From Scheffersomyces stipitis CBS 6054 (lineage: Eukaryota; Ascomycota; Pichiomycetes; Serinales; Debaryomycetaceae), in the NCBI RefSeq assembly GCF_000209165.1, contig NC_009042.1:2480001-2544000 (forward strand): a stretch of DNA of 64,000 nucleotides, read 5' to 3'. The notes beneath the pieces are model-generated. The model was given only the letters and a program-made list of their open reading frames with translations, was not told the origin of the DNA and did no database searches. Shown here piece by piece: positions 44,342-53,412 of the stretch (within the stretch, counting starts at the first letter, position 1; the number at the start of each line of letters is the position of its first letter). A program made the position numbers and the translations under genes.

Positions 44342-46378
44342 ATGTCTGCTAGTTTATTCAGATCCAAGCAGTTCAAGTCGAAGAAAAACCTTAAGACCCT
44401 TACTATTTCGGGTCCTCTTTCGCTTTCGGCTGCTGCTGCCATGGCCGCTGAACAAAACGTCTCCCCAAAACAACCTCCTACAGTGGCCTCTTCGAAGAGA
44501 AAGGGTAAATATCCAGTTATTGTCTTGGTTGCCAAGTACAAGTTCGAAGCTGAAAACCCAGAGGAATTGAGCATAGACGTTCGTGACTACTTAAAGTTGT
44601 TAGAAAGAGAAGGCAATGGTTGGTTAAAGGTCCAGATGTTAGAAAAGAATGACAAGGTTGGTATCGTGCCAGCTTCCTTTGTTGGCATAGCAGTCAATGA
44701 TATAGTGAACCCTATTTCAATTGAATGGCTCAACGAATACAAACTGGACAACGACTACGACAGCAGCCTGGAAGAAGTCGAAAGTCGCTCTCTCGTCGAC
44801 CTGAAGGACCAGACCACTATTGCAAACGAAGATCCATTCCCAGTATCTGCCTGCGTTGCTAAGGTTTACCTGGATAGCACTAACAAGTACTGGTACAGAA
44901 CCAGAATGACAATGTCCACCAACGAGGATATCTATGTTGGTAAATGTTACCAACAGTTCTACAAATTGCATACTGCCTTGGTGCTGAAGTATCCAGAGGA
45001 AACCTTACCCAAGTTGCCATTACCAGTGCGAAGCTCTTCTGTCCTGGGCAACAAGCGCTACTCAACATTGAAATACGACAGAAAGTTCCTCAAGGACTTG
45101 AACGCACTTAGCGAGGGTTTGAATTCTTACTTCAACAATTTGCTTTTAATCAGATCCATACAAACATCTTCCGAAGTGTACTCTTTCATTTTTGATTCAC
45201 CATACGTGAAATTATCTCACAAAGAAAGCAATATTAAAGAAGACGACAATATGATGGCGGAAGTTGTGCATAAGCTTGCTCCAAAATCTATTGACATTAA
45301 CGAACTCTTGAGCTCCACAGGATCCTTTTCAGCAACTGAACCTTTACCTCCGTTGAAGACTTCATTATTGACTAGCCCAAGAAAACATTCATCCATAATC
45401 GACCCTAACATGAAGTGTTCAGCATACATCCAACAGAAGGAAAAGAAGATAGTCAACTCCACCAGTAATAACACCTTGGTGAGTTACTCATCCCTTATTG
45501 ATGGGTACGATGACAGCGAGGAAGAAAAGAGCAGCGGAAAGGAAGACAGCTATGCCGAGTCAGAGGAATCTAAAAACGATTCCATCGACACAAAGGCTAC
45601 CTCCTTCGAAGATGAATTTGAAGAAGCCAAAGACTTCAAGGCTCACCCTTATGAAGAGTTTAAACCAAGCAAACCAATTGCTGACATCAAGAGTAATTCT
45701 ATTTCAAATTTTTCTTACCATAGAACTCCTAGAGATTCCAGCAAGTTTGGGCACTCGTATTCGAACTCTGGCAGTGACCTCGACTCATTGTTCTCTCACA
45801 AAGGTAGCTCGCCAACTACCCCTATACTAGCAACAAGTGGGTTTCTTCCGGATGCTGAAGTGGGAGGTAGTCCTGCAACCCCTTCTACTCCAATAATTGA
45901 AGAACAAGAAACCTCATCCATGCCGCTCACGTCCTCGTACCTTTGGAAGGAGGCCCGCAAGGCAAGAGGTAGATCGGATACGAGCCTGAAGTACGCATCT
46001 GGCCAGTTCAATGTTACACAATACATGGATTCCATAGAAGCTCCTGGTTCTTCCACACTCGGTCAATTTCCATCCAAGAGAAAGGACTCTGCAACCGTGC
46101 CCTTATGCAATGCTAATGACTACATCAAGATTAAAATTTATTTGAACAACAGGGAAGATGATATTGTGGCCTTGAAAATCAAGAGAAACAATCTTATTTC
46201 TATACTTTACTTGAAGAAGCTTCTTTCGTTCAAGATTTACAAGGATTACAATTTAATCAACCACTACAAGTTGCAGGCCAATGAGAGTTCCATTGATGAA
46301 TTAGATGATACCCAATTATTACAATATATCAAATCCTTCTCCAAGGTGAGCTTGAGATTAGTTAGACTTAGAAGTTAG
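44342..46378 (+). CDS. BEM1-family polarity scaffold B: SH3-PX-PB1, diverged
   Basis: A 678-residue paralogue of the preceding gene. Both share an N-terminal LTIS-P motif before the SH3. SH3 is at 59-116 (VIVLVAKYKFEAENPEEL to VGIVPASFVGIAV), PX at about 167-290 (NKYWYRTRMTMS, then CYQQFYKLH), an acidic/Ser linker at about 395-590, and PB1-like at about 597-678 (YIKIKIYLNNREDDIVALKI). Where gene A and Bem1 have Arg in the lipid-binding CRYYQDFYN motif, this protein has Lys201 and Cys202 (GKCYQQFYK). The linker carries many Ser-Pro and Thr-Pro sites (SSPTTP, SPATPSTP). Probable role: polarity or signalling scaffold, inferred from domains only. Confidence 0.82.
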   Translation: MSASLFRSKQFKSKKNLKTLTISGPLSLSAAAAMAAEQNVSPKQPPTVASSKRKGKYPVIVLVAKYKFEAENPEELSIDVRDYLKLLEREGNGWLKVQMLEKNDKVGIVPASFVGIAVNDIVNPISIEWLNEYKLDNDYDSSLEEVESRSLVDLKDQTTIANEDPFPVSACVAKVYLDSTNKYWYRTRMTMSTNEDIYVGKCYQQFYKLHTALVLKYPEETLPKLPLPVRSSSVLGNKRYSTLKYDRKFLKDLNALSEGLNSYFNNLLLIRSIQTSSEVYSFIFDSPYVKLSHKESNIKEDDNMMAEVVHKLAPKSIDINELLSSTGSFSATEPLPPLKTSLLTSPRKHSSIIDPNMKCSAYIQQKEKKIVNSTSNNTLVSYSSLIDGYDDSEEEKSSGKEDSYAESEESKNDSIDTKATSFEDEFEEAKDFKAHPYEEFKPSKPIADIKSNSISNFSYHRTPRDSSKFGHSYSNSGSDLDSLFSHKGSSPTTPILATSGFLPDAEVGGSPATPSTPIIEEQETSSMPLTSSYLWKEARKARGRSDTSLKYASGQFNVTQYMDSIEAPGSSTLGQFPSKRKDSATVPLCNANDYIKIKIYLNNREDDIVALKIKRNNLISILYLKKLLSFKIYKDYNLINHYKLQANESSIDELDDTQLLQYIKSFSKVSLRLVRLRS

Positions 46379-47158
46379 ATATTATGTTTATTAATACAGA
46401 TTTATGTGTCCAAATTATGATAACCCAGGTAAATACTTTTATTGTACAAGCTGGGGTTTCAACAAATAGAAGAAGAAGGGAGACCAGCAAATGGACTGGA
46501 CTATGGAAGTATCCTTCCAATTCAAGGCAGTGTTTTGGTGGAGAGCTATTGCTATTTTACAACTTTAAGATGCATAACTTGTCCCCAATATGGAAGAACC
46601 CTGTCCAAGTTTGCAGTCCACGTTGAAACGTCAAGAAGTTGGCTGCCTCATTTCTGCGCTTGATTGTCTTTTCTAAGTAATAATTGTTTACAGTTGGTGA
46701 GTTAACATTCGAGGCATATGCGGGAGGACGGATTTACTGGTGCAGACAATAGAAACTATGCATCAATATTATTTAGGAACCTGCACCCCAATTGGGTACT
46801 ATGTAGGGTTTGGTCGCACTATCACAAACCACCTGCAAGTTTTACATTATTTTTGAAAAAATATGCAAGGCCTTGACTAATAGTTTGTTATCATTAAGTC
46901 CAGACTGTTAATTCTACCACCATCGTACATCATTTTGGGTTGTACTAACGTTGGTAAACTCCTTATTCTTAGGCTAATCATTACACCAAAGCGGGTTATT
47001 CCAGTGCTAAAATAGTAATAATTGAACCTGCTCAAAACCCTAGGGAGTCGATTGCATTTATTGTACGTCAAATATAACTAGATTAATTTCTTACATCGAC
47101 AAGTTCTGAAAACTTTGACAGAAAAAAAGACAACATAAATATATACAACAACAACAGT
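46379..47158. other. Intergenic between BEM1-like B and the PB1-only gene
   Basis: 780 bases. TCGCAC at 46814-46819. No gene is seen; short open frames lack features. Confidence 0.4.
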
Positions 47159-48760
47159 ATGAGCAAAGTTAGACCTATTAGTTGTTATGAAACTCCACCT
47201 TTGGATTCCTCATTTGTCTTCGATGACGATGACGACGAAAGTATCTCTCGTGATGGGTTGTCTACAGATGAATTGGGCGAGACGCCTCCATCCTCAGTAG
47301 CATCAACTTCCAACAGCCCCGACCTCAACCAGAAGGCCAGGGTTGGATTTCTTCGTAGATTTTCAACAAATTTAAACAAGAAACTTTCAAAAATATCATT
47401 ACAACCAATCCCTGCATCACCAGTAAAGAAGATTAACGATGCTGAGACCACGTCACCCACTAGAGAAGTAACTTTCCATGATGCACCTTCGTCGCCAACT
47501 AAAGCTATTGAAATACCCTCAAGTCCATCGAAGGAAAAGAGAATGTCTTCCATACTTGATCCGCCTATTGTCTTGCGGGAAAGAAGCTCTAAGTCCAAAG
47601 AAAAGGCAAAGACTGCCCATAGACACAGTGTCTACGGAGGAGCTTTGTTTGATTCCAAGATCTTAACAAGTAAACTTAGTAGAAAGGACTTCAAAAAGAC
47701 AATAGCGAAAGAAGAAACAAAGGGTGAAGTAGGAAACCAACTGGTTGGATCCATCAACATAGAAAAGAAATCTACCGACAGCGAAGATACAATAACCGGA
47801 AGCATCTCACAATCGCCAAACAAACGAAGGGGAAAAGGATCCTCGGTCGCCGAACTGACAACTATCGAAGATGATGCTACAGCACATGATCATAACGAGA
47901 TGGCTAATTTTACAGGAACAAAGAGGTCACTTAAGAGATCACCGGCAATTGAAGAATTAGCTGCTTTAAGCAAATTCAAAGATCCAATTGACGGCTCTAC
48001 TAAAATCGAGAATAATTCTACCGAGTCTGATATTTCGTCTGTAGACTCCAAGAAATCACCTATGGAATCAAGAAAACCTTCCATTGAGACGACATCTTCT
48101 GTCGGTTCGGTTAAACATTCCTCAAAGGTGTCAAATTCCGCCCAGTTGGCAACTCCAAAGCAGCAGTTGACAAGCAAAGCGGAAATACAATCTGAATCAT
48201 CTACTCCAAAGATTAACAATCTCTTTTCTACCCCAGTGCTGATGGCCGAAACAAGTTTAACTGAAACATCTGTTGAAGAAGATTCGTTTGTTTCTCCCAA
48301 CAACACACAGGCTTCAAGTGCCACTTTCCCAGCATACACGTCAAGACGTGACACACTTGCATCGAGAGAATCATTGCCCTTCTTCCAAAAGAAGAGCGAG
48401 CAAACACTTAAACTTAATATTTACCTCGAGGAGAAGACAGAGGATGGAGTGGTGAAAGAACCGGACAATTTGGACTTCATAGCAGTCAAGTTGAGAAAAG
48501 ACAGATTGCGAAACTTGAACGAGCTTGTGAATGTGGTCATATTCAAGCTCTTGAATAAGAAACAGGACATCAACTTGAACAACATGCGATTACTTATATT
48601 CTTCAAGAACGAGTCGTTAAGCCCGATAGTTCTCAAGAAGTCGATCCAAGAGGTTGAGCCTGAAGTTCCAGCAGGAGATAAGTCTAGCCTTAACAACGAC
48701 GACTTGTTATTGGAATATATCATGATGAAGAAGAAACTCTACATCAAAGCACAAATATAG
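47159..48760 (+). CDS. Protein C of the BEM1-like cluster: disordered, PB1-like C-terminus, no SH3 or PX
   Basis: A 533-residue protein. The first 410 residues are Ser/Lys/Glu-rich and disordered. They include an acidic start (FDDDDDES), a basic patch (VGFLRRFSTNLNKKLSKIS, about 61-79) that may bind membrane, and many SP/TP sites. The C-terminal 120 residues resemble the PB1 end of the two preceding genes: TLKLNIYLEE...DFIAVKLRKDRLRNLNEL aligns with YIKIKIYLNN...DIVALKIKRNNL of gene B. The module ends in the same way, with basic strand KKKLYIKAQI. I infer descent from the same family with loss of SH3 and PX, but convergent PB1-like folding cannot be excluded. Confidence 0.7.
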   Translation: MSKVRPISCYETPPLDSSFVFDDDDDESISRDGLSTDELGETPPSSVASTSNSPDLNQKARVGFLRRFSTNLNKKLSKISLQPIPASPVKKINDAETTSPTREVTFHDAPSSPTKAIEIPSSPSKEKRMSSILDPPIVLRERSSKSKEKAKTAHRHSVYGGALFDSKILTSKLSRKDFKKTIAKEETKGEVGNQLVGSINIEKKSTDSEDTITGSISQSPNKRRGKGSSVAELTTIEDDATAHDHNEMANFTGTKRSLKRSPAIEELAALSKFKDPIDGSTKIENNSTESDISSVDSKKSPMESRKPSIETTSSVGSVKHSSKVSNSAQLATPKQQLTSKAEIQSESSTPKINNLFSTPVLMAETSLTETSVEEDSFVSPNNTQASSATFPAYTSRRDTLASRESLPFFQKKSEQTLKLNIYLEEKTEDGVVKEPDNLDFIAVKLRKDRLRNLNELVNVVIFKLLNKKQDINLNNMRLLIFFKNESLSPIVLKKSIQEVEPEVPAGDKSSLNNDDLLLEYIMMKKKLYIKAQI

Positions 48761-49494
48761 GAGCATTCAAGGGTTGCGGGCTCAACCCCAAGTTCTAGAG
48801 TACGTTCATATCAGCTCGTGCATCGGTCACCCCAATATAGTGGGTACTTTTACTTTGTAAGTAGTTTACAGAATGTATTTAAGTATTGTAATATAAGGTC
48901 TGCGCTTGCAAGCCCACCAGAAACACCCGACAATGGTGTCAAGTTTCTAGATCCATTGTCAGCATTCGTAGCGAATGTACACATAACAATAGACTGAGAG
49001 AATGTGGACGTCACGCGCAACTAAGTATTTAGTCTCTGGGGCCAACAATACAAGAACAATTTGGCCATTGTATTTCCATTTTGTGATGATTTTTCCGATT
49101 GTAGCCAGGCACAGCGCCGTTGTTGAGCACCAGCGCTAAGTCTCTTTTTGCGCGGTGCGCACCAACGTGTGCACCTAGTCACGTGGTTCAGAAACTCGAG
49201 CTACCGCGCTCGTGTCTGGAGATGGTAATAAAATCTTTTTTTGGATTACATGCAGTTAGTAGACGCTTTTTAACAATCTTAGCAGACACTTATAAAAGCT
49301 TTACTTTCTGGAAGAGCCTATAAACGTGTTTTGTATTTATTTACCATGGACTTATAACAGCACCGTTGGCTTACCATACTTGTAGATATCACATAGAGTC
49401 AGTGCCTTTTCAGCCTGCCAATATATAAAGCGACTCGACAATCCATCCAACGGCATCTACCACATTATATCTGAAAGAGGAAATTACTACTACA
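48761..49494. other. Intergenic, promoter of the YPK3-like kinase
   Basis: 734 bases. A cluster of palindromes is at 49154-49185 (listed separately). No gene is seen; the open frame near 49120 has no ATG at its start. Confidence 0.45.
49154..49185. promoter_or_regulatory. Palindrome cluster GGTGCGCACC / GTGCAC / CACGTG
   Basis: Within 32 bp are GGTGCGCACC (49154-49163), GTGCAC (49169-49174) and the E-box CACGTG (49180-49185), 310-340 bp before the kinase start. This density of perfect palindromes suggests binding sites for dimeric (bHLH-like) factors. Function is inferred. Confidence 0.4.
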
Positions 49495-50859
49495 ATGGCC
49501 GATATCTTTAACATGGATGGCTACGACGAGGTCGGTGGGCTCAGTTCGAGCTTCAAGAACTCGGTCACAATAACAGCCCCGGAACCGGAGTTAAACTATA
49601 GGATGCTTGATCCCTCCTCCTCCTCCGACGAGAACGAGCCTGAAGAGTACCATCCGCGAGATGAACATGCGAACGTGGTGGCAGAATTGCCCATTCCGAT
49701 TCCCGCCAGAAATAGAAGGAAAAGCTCGATTGCATCTTCGTATGAAGTGGGAATCAGGGAGTCGTATGTCGCATCTACACTTGTAGTTAACAATAGTCCT
49801 TCCATAGGATACAAGCCGAAGCTAGCAGACTTCGAGCCTTTGAAAGTGTTGGGGAAAGGCTCTTATGGAAAAGTCCTCCTTGTGCGAGAAAGATCCACGG
49901 GCAAGTTGTTTGCGCTGAAGCAATTGAAAAAAGCATCGTTGATCATCAACGAAGATACAAACGAGATACACGAGGCAAACTACAGAAGAACGCTTAACGA
50001 AAAGACCATCTTGGAAAAAGTCAACCACCCGAACATCGTAAAGCTATATTACGCCTTCCAGGACAATAACAAGGTGTATTTGATCTTGGAATACTTGGAT
50101 GGCGGAGAGCTTTTCCACCATTTGGCTCTTGAAAGATTCATGAGTGAAAAAAATGCTTGCTATTATATAGCACAGATGATATTGGCTCTTCGATATTTGC
50201 ACTGCAACTTGAAGGTAATCTATCGAGATTTAAAGCCCGAAAATTGCATGTTGAATTCAAATGGTAATCTTGTGTTGACAGACTTTGGTTTGTCGAAAGA
50301 ATCCTCGGGAGACAAGAACCACTCAATGACAGGTACAGCACAGTACATGGCACCGGAAGTCATCAAAGGGGAACCTTACGACTACTCTGTCGATTGGTGG
50401 TCATTGGGATGTGTAGCGTTCGATCTTTTGACAGGATCCCCTCCATTTTCAGGAAACAACAATAAGAAGATCATGGAGAAGATCTTGTCGAGTAAGAAGA
50501 CGTTGAAGTTTCCATTCTATCTAAGTCTTGATGCCAAGGACTTCTTGAAGAAGTTGTTGCAAGTCAATCCCGAAAAAAGGTTCAACATAGACGGAGATTT
50601 TGACAAAGTAAAAAGGCATAGATTTTTCAGATACATTAACTGGGATGATTTAGAAAACATAGAGCAAAGTGAGACAATTCCACCCATTCTCCCCATTATC
50701 ACAGACCTGGTGTTGGCAGAGAACTTCGACAAGGACTTTACAGAAATGGCTTTCACACCACAATCACACGACACCGGTAGAGACATCTTACATGTGAACG
50801 GGTTCACATACACAAACTCCAACTACTTGTCACTTCAAAGTCAGTTCAAACAAAATTAG
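49495..50859 (+). CDS. YPK3: YPK3-like AGC family protein kinase (S6-kinase type)
   Basis: 454 residues with a kinase domain from about 112. Visible parts: glycine loop GKGSYGKVLLV, VAIK-type Lys in FALKQLKK, catalytic YRDLKPEN (an AGC-type YRD), DFG in LTDFGLSKE, and APE in QYMAPEV. A short C-terminal extension ends with a hydrophobic-motif-like VNGFTYTNSNYL preceded by a turn-motif-like TPQS. The insertion in the early lobe (NEDTNEIHEANYRRTLNEK) resembles Ypk3 and Psk-type kinases. Ypk3 phosphorylates ribosomal protein S6 under TORC1 (S. cerevisiae). The activation loop reads NHSMTGTAQYMAPE in place of the usual TFCGTxEYxAPE. The N-terminus holds a RRKSS site. It converges with the next gene, 71 bp apart. 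Confidence 0.75.
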   Translation: MADIFNMDGYDEVGGLSSSFKNSVTITAPEPELNYRMLDPSSSSDENEPEEYHPRDEHANVVAELPIPIPARNRRKSSIASSYEVGIRESYVASTLVVNNSPSIGYKPKLADFEPLKVLGKGSYGKVLLVRERSTGKLFALKQLKKASLIINEDTNEIHEANYRRTLNEKTILEKVNHPNIVKLYYAFQDNNKVYLILEYLDGGELFHHLALERFMSEKNACYYIAQMILALRYLHCNLKVIYRDLKPENCMLNSNGNLVLTDFGLSKESSGDKNHSMTGTAQYMAPEVIKGEPYDYSVDWWSLGCVAFDLLTGSPPFSGNNNKKIMEKILSSKKTLKFPFYLSLDAKDFLKKLLQVNPEKRFNIDGDFDKVKRHRFFRYINWDDLENIEQSETIPPILPIITDLVLAENFDKDFTEMAFTPQSHDTGRDILHVNGFTYTNSNYLSLQSQFKQN

Positions 50860-50929
50860 ATAGATACATTATTTATTAGTTTCTCCAATTATGTAATATA
50901 GATTATTATACAAACTTAAGATTGCGAGC

Positions 50930-52711
50930 TCATATGGGAGTACAAATAGCAAACCAGGCAAGCAAGAGGAGTATGGCAAAGAGTGCTTTGATTATTATGA
51001 CAAACTTGAAATTGAACCTATTCTCAGGGTTCTTCAAGAAGTTTATGGTGAACAACTTATTCACTATTACCAAACTGGCGAGAAAGTAAATAGGAGTGAG
51101 AGAACCAGATTTCATGAAAAAATTAGCAAATGTGAGCAACGAGACGCTTTCGCAGCAAATGCTGGCTGTACAATCAAGTAGAAAGTACAATAATGGCATG
51201 TCCAAAGTCAAGATACCGTATGTCTTGAAACACGAATCAACTACCAACTCTGGACGGGTTTTCAAACAGAAGTCAAAATAGTAGTTTACAAAATACATGA
51301 AGTTGTAGTACCTCTCGATTGAGTTAGAGTGTATTATGCTGGATTGTTGTTGGACAGGCTGTTGCAATCTCGAGTCTACCGAATCCCTGTGTGGATACTG
51401 TTCTTCATCATTTAGTCTATATGTCGACAAACGTTGCTGTAAAATTGGGGAAGCATCCAGGAGATGGGCAGGATCGTAATTGTCACGAGAGAAGAAAGGT
51501 GGAGCGAGCCATGAAAACCAGGAAACTGGAGATCGAGTGTAATTGGAACGTCCAGGAACATATGGGAGACAAACTGTAGATACACTCAGTTCGGTCCTTG
51601 GCTTAGATGTTGATGGTGTATGATGTGATGGATGTTGCGGTTGCTCTGGTTGACCACCGTCGTCGTCAGGTATATGTCCTTCCGAATGCCTGTAATCAAA
51701 ACCAGCACCAGCGCCAAATTCGATTTTGGGTCCACCAGGAAACTTGTATTTAAAGTTTCCACCACCGCCACCTCCCCAATGGGTGTCTTTGTTAGAAATT
51801 GAGCTGTTGTCATCTTCCTCATCAATATTTTCGTGACAGTACGAGACTTTGGATAAAGGATCTTCGTTGTCGAGGGCAGCATAGTTTTCTTGGTTAGTCT
51901 CCAAGGCAGCAATAGCAGTAGCTGTGTTTAAGTGGTATGTGTTTTTGGGAGAAATAGAATATAGTTTATCTACAAAATCGTATGCTGACTTCTGCTTGGC
52001 TAATATGGAATGCGATTTGGAGCTCTGCAATGAGCTTAAGGTGTTGATGCTTTTGCTTGCAGCCATGGGCGTGCTGCTCAGCGACTGTGACTTCTTCATG
52101 TTGAAAGAAGATGGAAAGTGCTTGATGGACAACTTGCGTTCATCAGCAAGGGTGTCATCAGAGTTTGTCGAAACGATGGATTTTCTGTTTCTGTCATACT
52201 CTTCATTATTCAAGATGCTCTGGAGCAAAGACTCGACTTCTTCCAGGTTTTCCAACCTGGTTTTGTACTTGTCCTGATTGATCCAGAGGTCGTACAACTT
52301 GTCAAAACGAGGAATGGAAAAAAATGTGTAATAATTATCCATGTCATTGTTGACGGTGCTTTGTATAACAAATGCACAAGCTAAGCTTCTATACAGCAAC
52401 ACTCCAACACGAGACAACCAGAACACAAACAAGAAACGTAAAACTTCTTCTATAAGCGGGTAGTAGAAGTTGTAGAACAGTTGTTCGAGCCTTTGCTTGA
52501 ATTTTCTGTTCATGCCTACTGTGACACCATAGAAAAATCCTTGTAAAAGAAGAGGCAAAGCAAGAAACAACAAGGTCAATATGTACAGCTTACTATTGGC
52601 AATCTGGTTCTCCTTTACAAGAAGTAAAGGCCACATGCGGACAGCCGTGGCGCAGAATATATAAGCTGCGAAGTACCATGTTCTCTTGTAGACGATGGGA
52701 TCCAGCACCAT
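50930..52711 (-). CDS. Unrecognised polytopic membrane protein with large central cytosolic loop
   Basis: I do not recognise this 593-residue protein. Three hydrophobic segments lie near the N-terminus (about 11-32, 40-65 and 85-118) and three near the C-terminus (about 500-525, 535-556 and 568-593). Between them is a hydrophilic region of about 350 residues. It is Ser-rich with phosphorylation-type repeats (SLSSTP, SKSHS) and contains a Gly-rich block WGGGGGGNFKYKFPGG followed by EFGAGAGFDYRHSEGH and a Pro/His stretch. The third segment starts PLIEEVLRFLFVFWL; paired Glu in a membrane helix is seen in PrsW and Aph1-type proteins, but no other protease motif could be confirmed. It is divergent from YUH1. 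Confidence 0.75.
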   Translation of the reverse strand: MVLDPIVYKRTWYFAAYIFCATAVRMWPLLLVKENQIANSKLYILTLLFLALPLLLQGFFYGVTVGMNRKFKQRLEQLFYNFYYPLIEEVLRFLFVFWLSRVGVLLYRSLACAFVIQSTVNNDMDNYYTFFSIPRFDKLYDLWINQDKYKTRLENLEEVESLLQSILNNEEYDRNRKSIVSTNSDDTLADERKLSIKHFPSSFNMKKSQSLSSTPMAASKSINTLSSLQSSKSHSILAKQKSAYDFVDKLYSISPKNTYHLNTATAIAALETNQENYAALDNEDPLSKVSYCHENIDEEDDNSSISNKDTHWGGGGGGNFKYKFPGGPKIEFGAGAGFDYRHSEGHIPDDDGGQPEQPQHPSHHTPSTSKPRTELSVSTVCLPYVPGRSNYTRSPVSWFSWLAPPFFSRDNYDPAHLLDASPILQQRLSTYRLNDEEQYPHRDSVDSRLQQPVQQQSSIIHSNSIERYYNFMYFVNYYFDFCLKTRPELVVDSCFKTYGILTLDMPLLYFLLDCTASICCESVSLLTFANFFMKSGSLTPIYFLASLVIVNKLFTINFLKNPENRFNFKFVIIIKALFAILLLLAWFAICTPI

Positions 52712-53412
52712 TATGGTATGGATAGTTCGATGAGAACTAAGGACTGTGGAATTCTGTTGAAGTTAACAGAGCTGTTGTTGAAAGCGGAGCAAATGAGGAA
52801 AATTACTTAAGCTGGTACGGCTGTGTAAGCAGACGATCAATAACAAGAAGAAAACGATTAATATGATACAAATTGATGGAGAAAAAAGTATAGTTTGAAG
52901 AGTTTATCTGTAACTACTGTGGTAATCATGTAAGTTTTATTCTGGCTAGACTCCTCATTCACGTGACAAATATTTTGTAAATGAAAACACACACATATAT
53001 ACAGTCCTGGAATGTAGACTTTGTAGCCATTCTGCTGGATTTTTTCAGGTAGAGAGAGAAATTCATTTCTATAAGATACAGCGGATTTCTCTGGGAGCTC
53101 CTTAATGCACTCCATTTGTATCTTCTATTGAGCTGTGTAAAATCCTTCCTCCTCATTCTACCCCCTCTGTGTTAAGCAGCCTTCCGCAAGGAATAAAAGA
53201 TCCTGCATAATTTTCGTCATGTTGTGTTTGGAGCCCCAGAACAGAAACTTTATGTCTGGGTATAATTCACAGATCCTGGAGCTGTATGCAGATTTGAATT
53301 ATTGTTAGACTTGATATTGTACAAGTTGATTTCTAGATTTGCCATCATAGATTCCAACAAGAGGAAACAGTCAAATTAACCATCTATACCTCCCTGTAAA
53401 CGTCATATCGAA
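52712..53412. other. Divergent promoter region, membrane protein / YUH1
   Basis: 701 bases with an E-box octamer TCACGTGA at 52959-52966. An 85-codon ATG frame on the minus strand (52858-53115) overlaps it; I see no support for it as a gene. Confidence 0.4.
52959..52966. promoter_or_regulatory. E-box octamer TCACGTGA
   Basis: Perfect octamer between the divergent membrane-protein gene (250 bp) and YUH1 (450 bp). Cbf1-type binding is plausible, unproven. Confidence 0.35.

Noticed and set aside
52858..53115. 85-codon ATG frame on the minus strand upstream of YUH1
   Set aside because: Contains an E-box octamer and a TG repeat, lies in a divergent promoter, and has no features; a spliced small gene could not be demonstrated.
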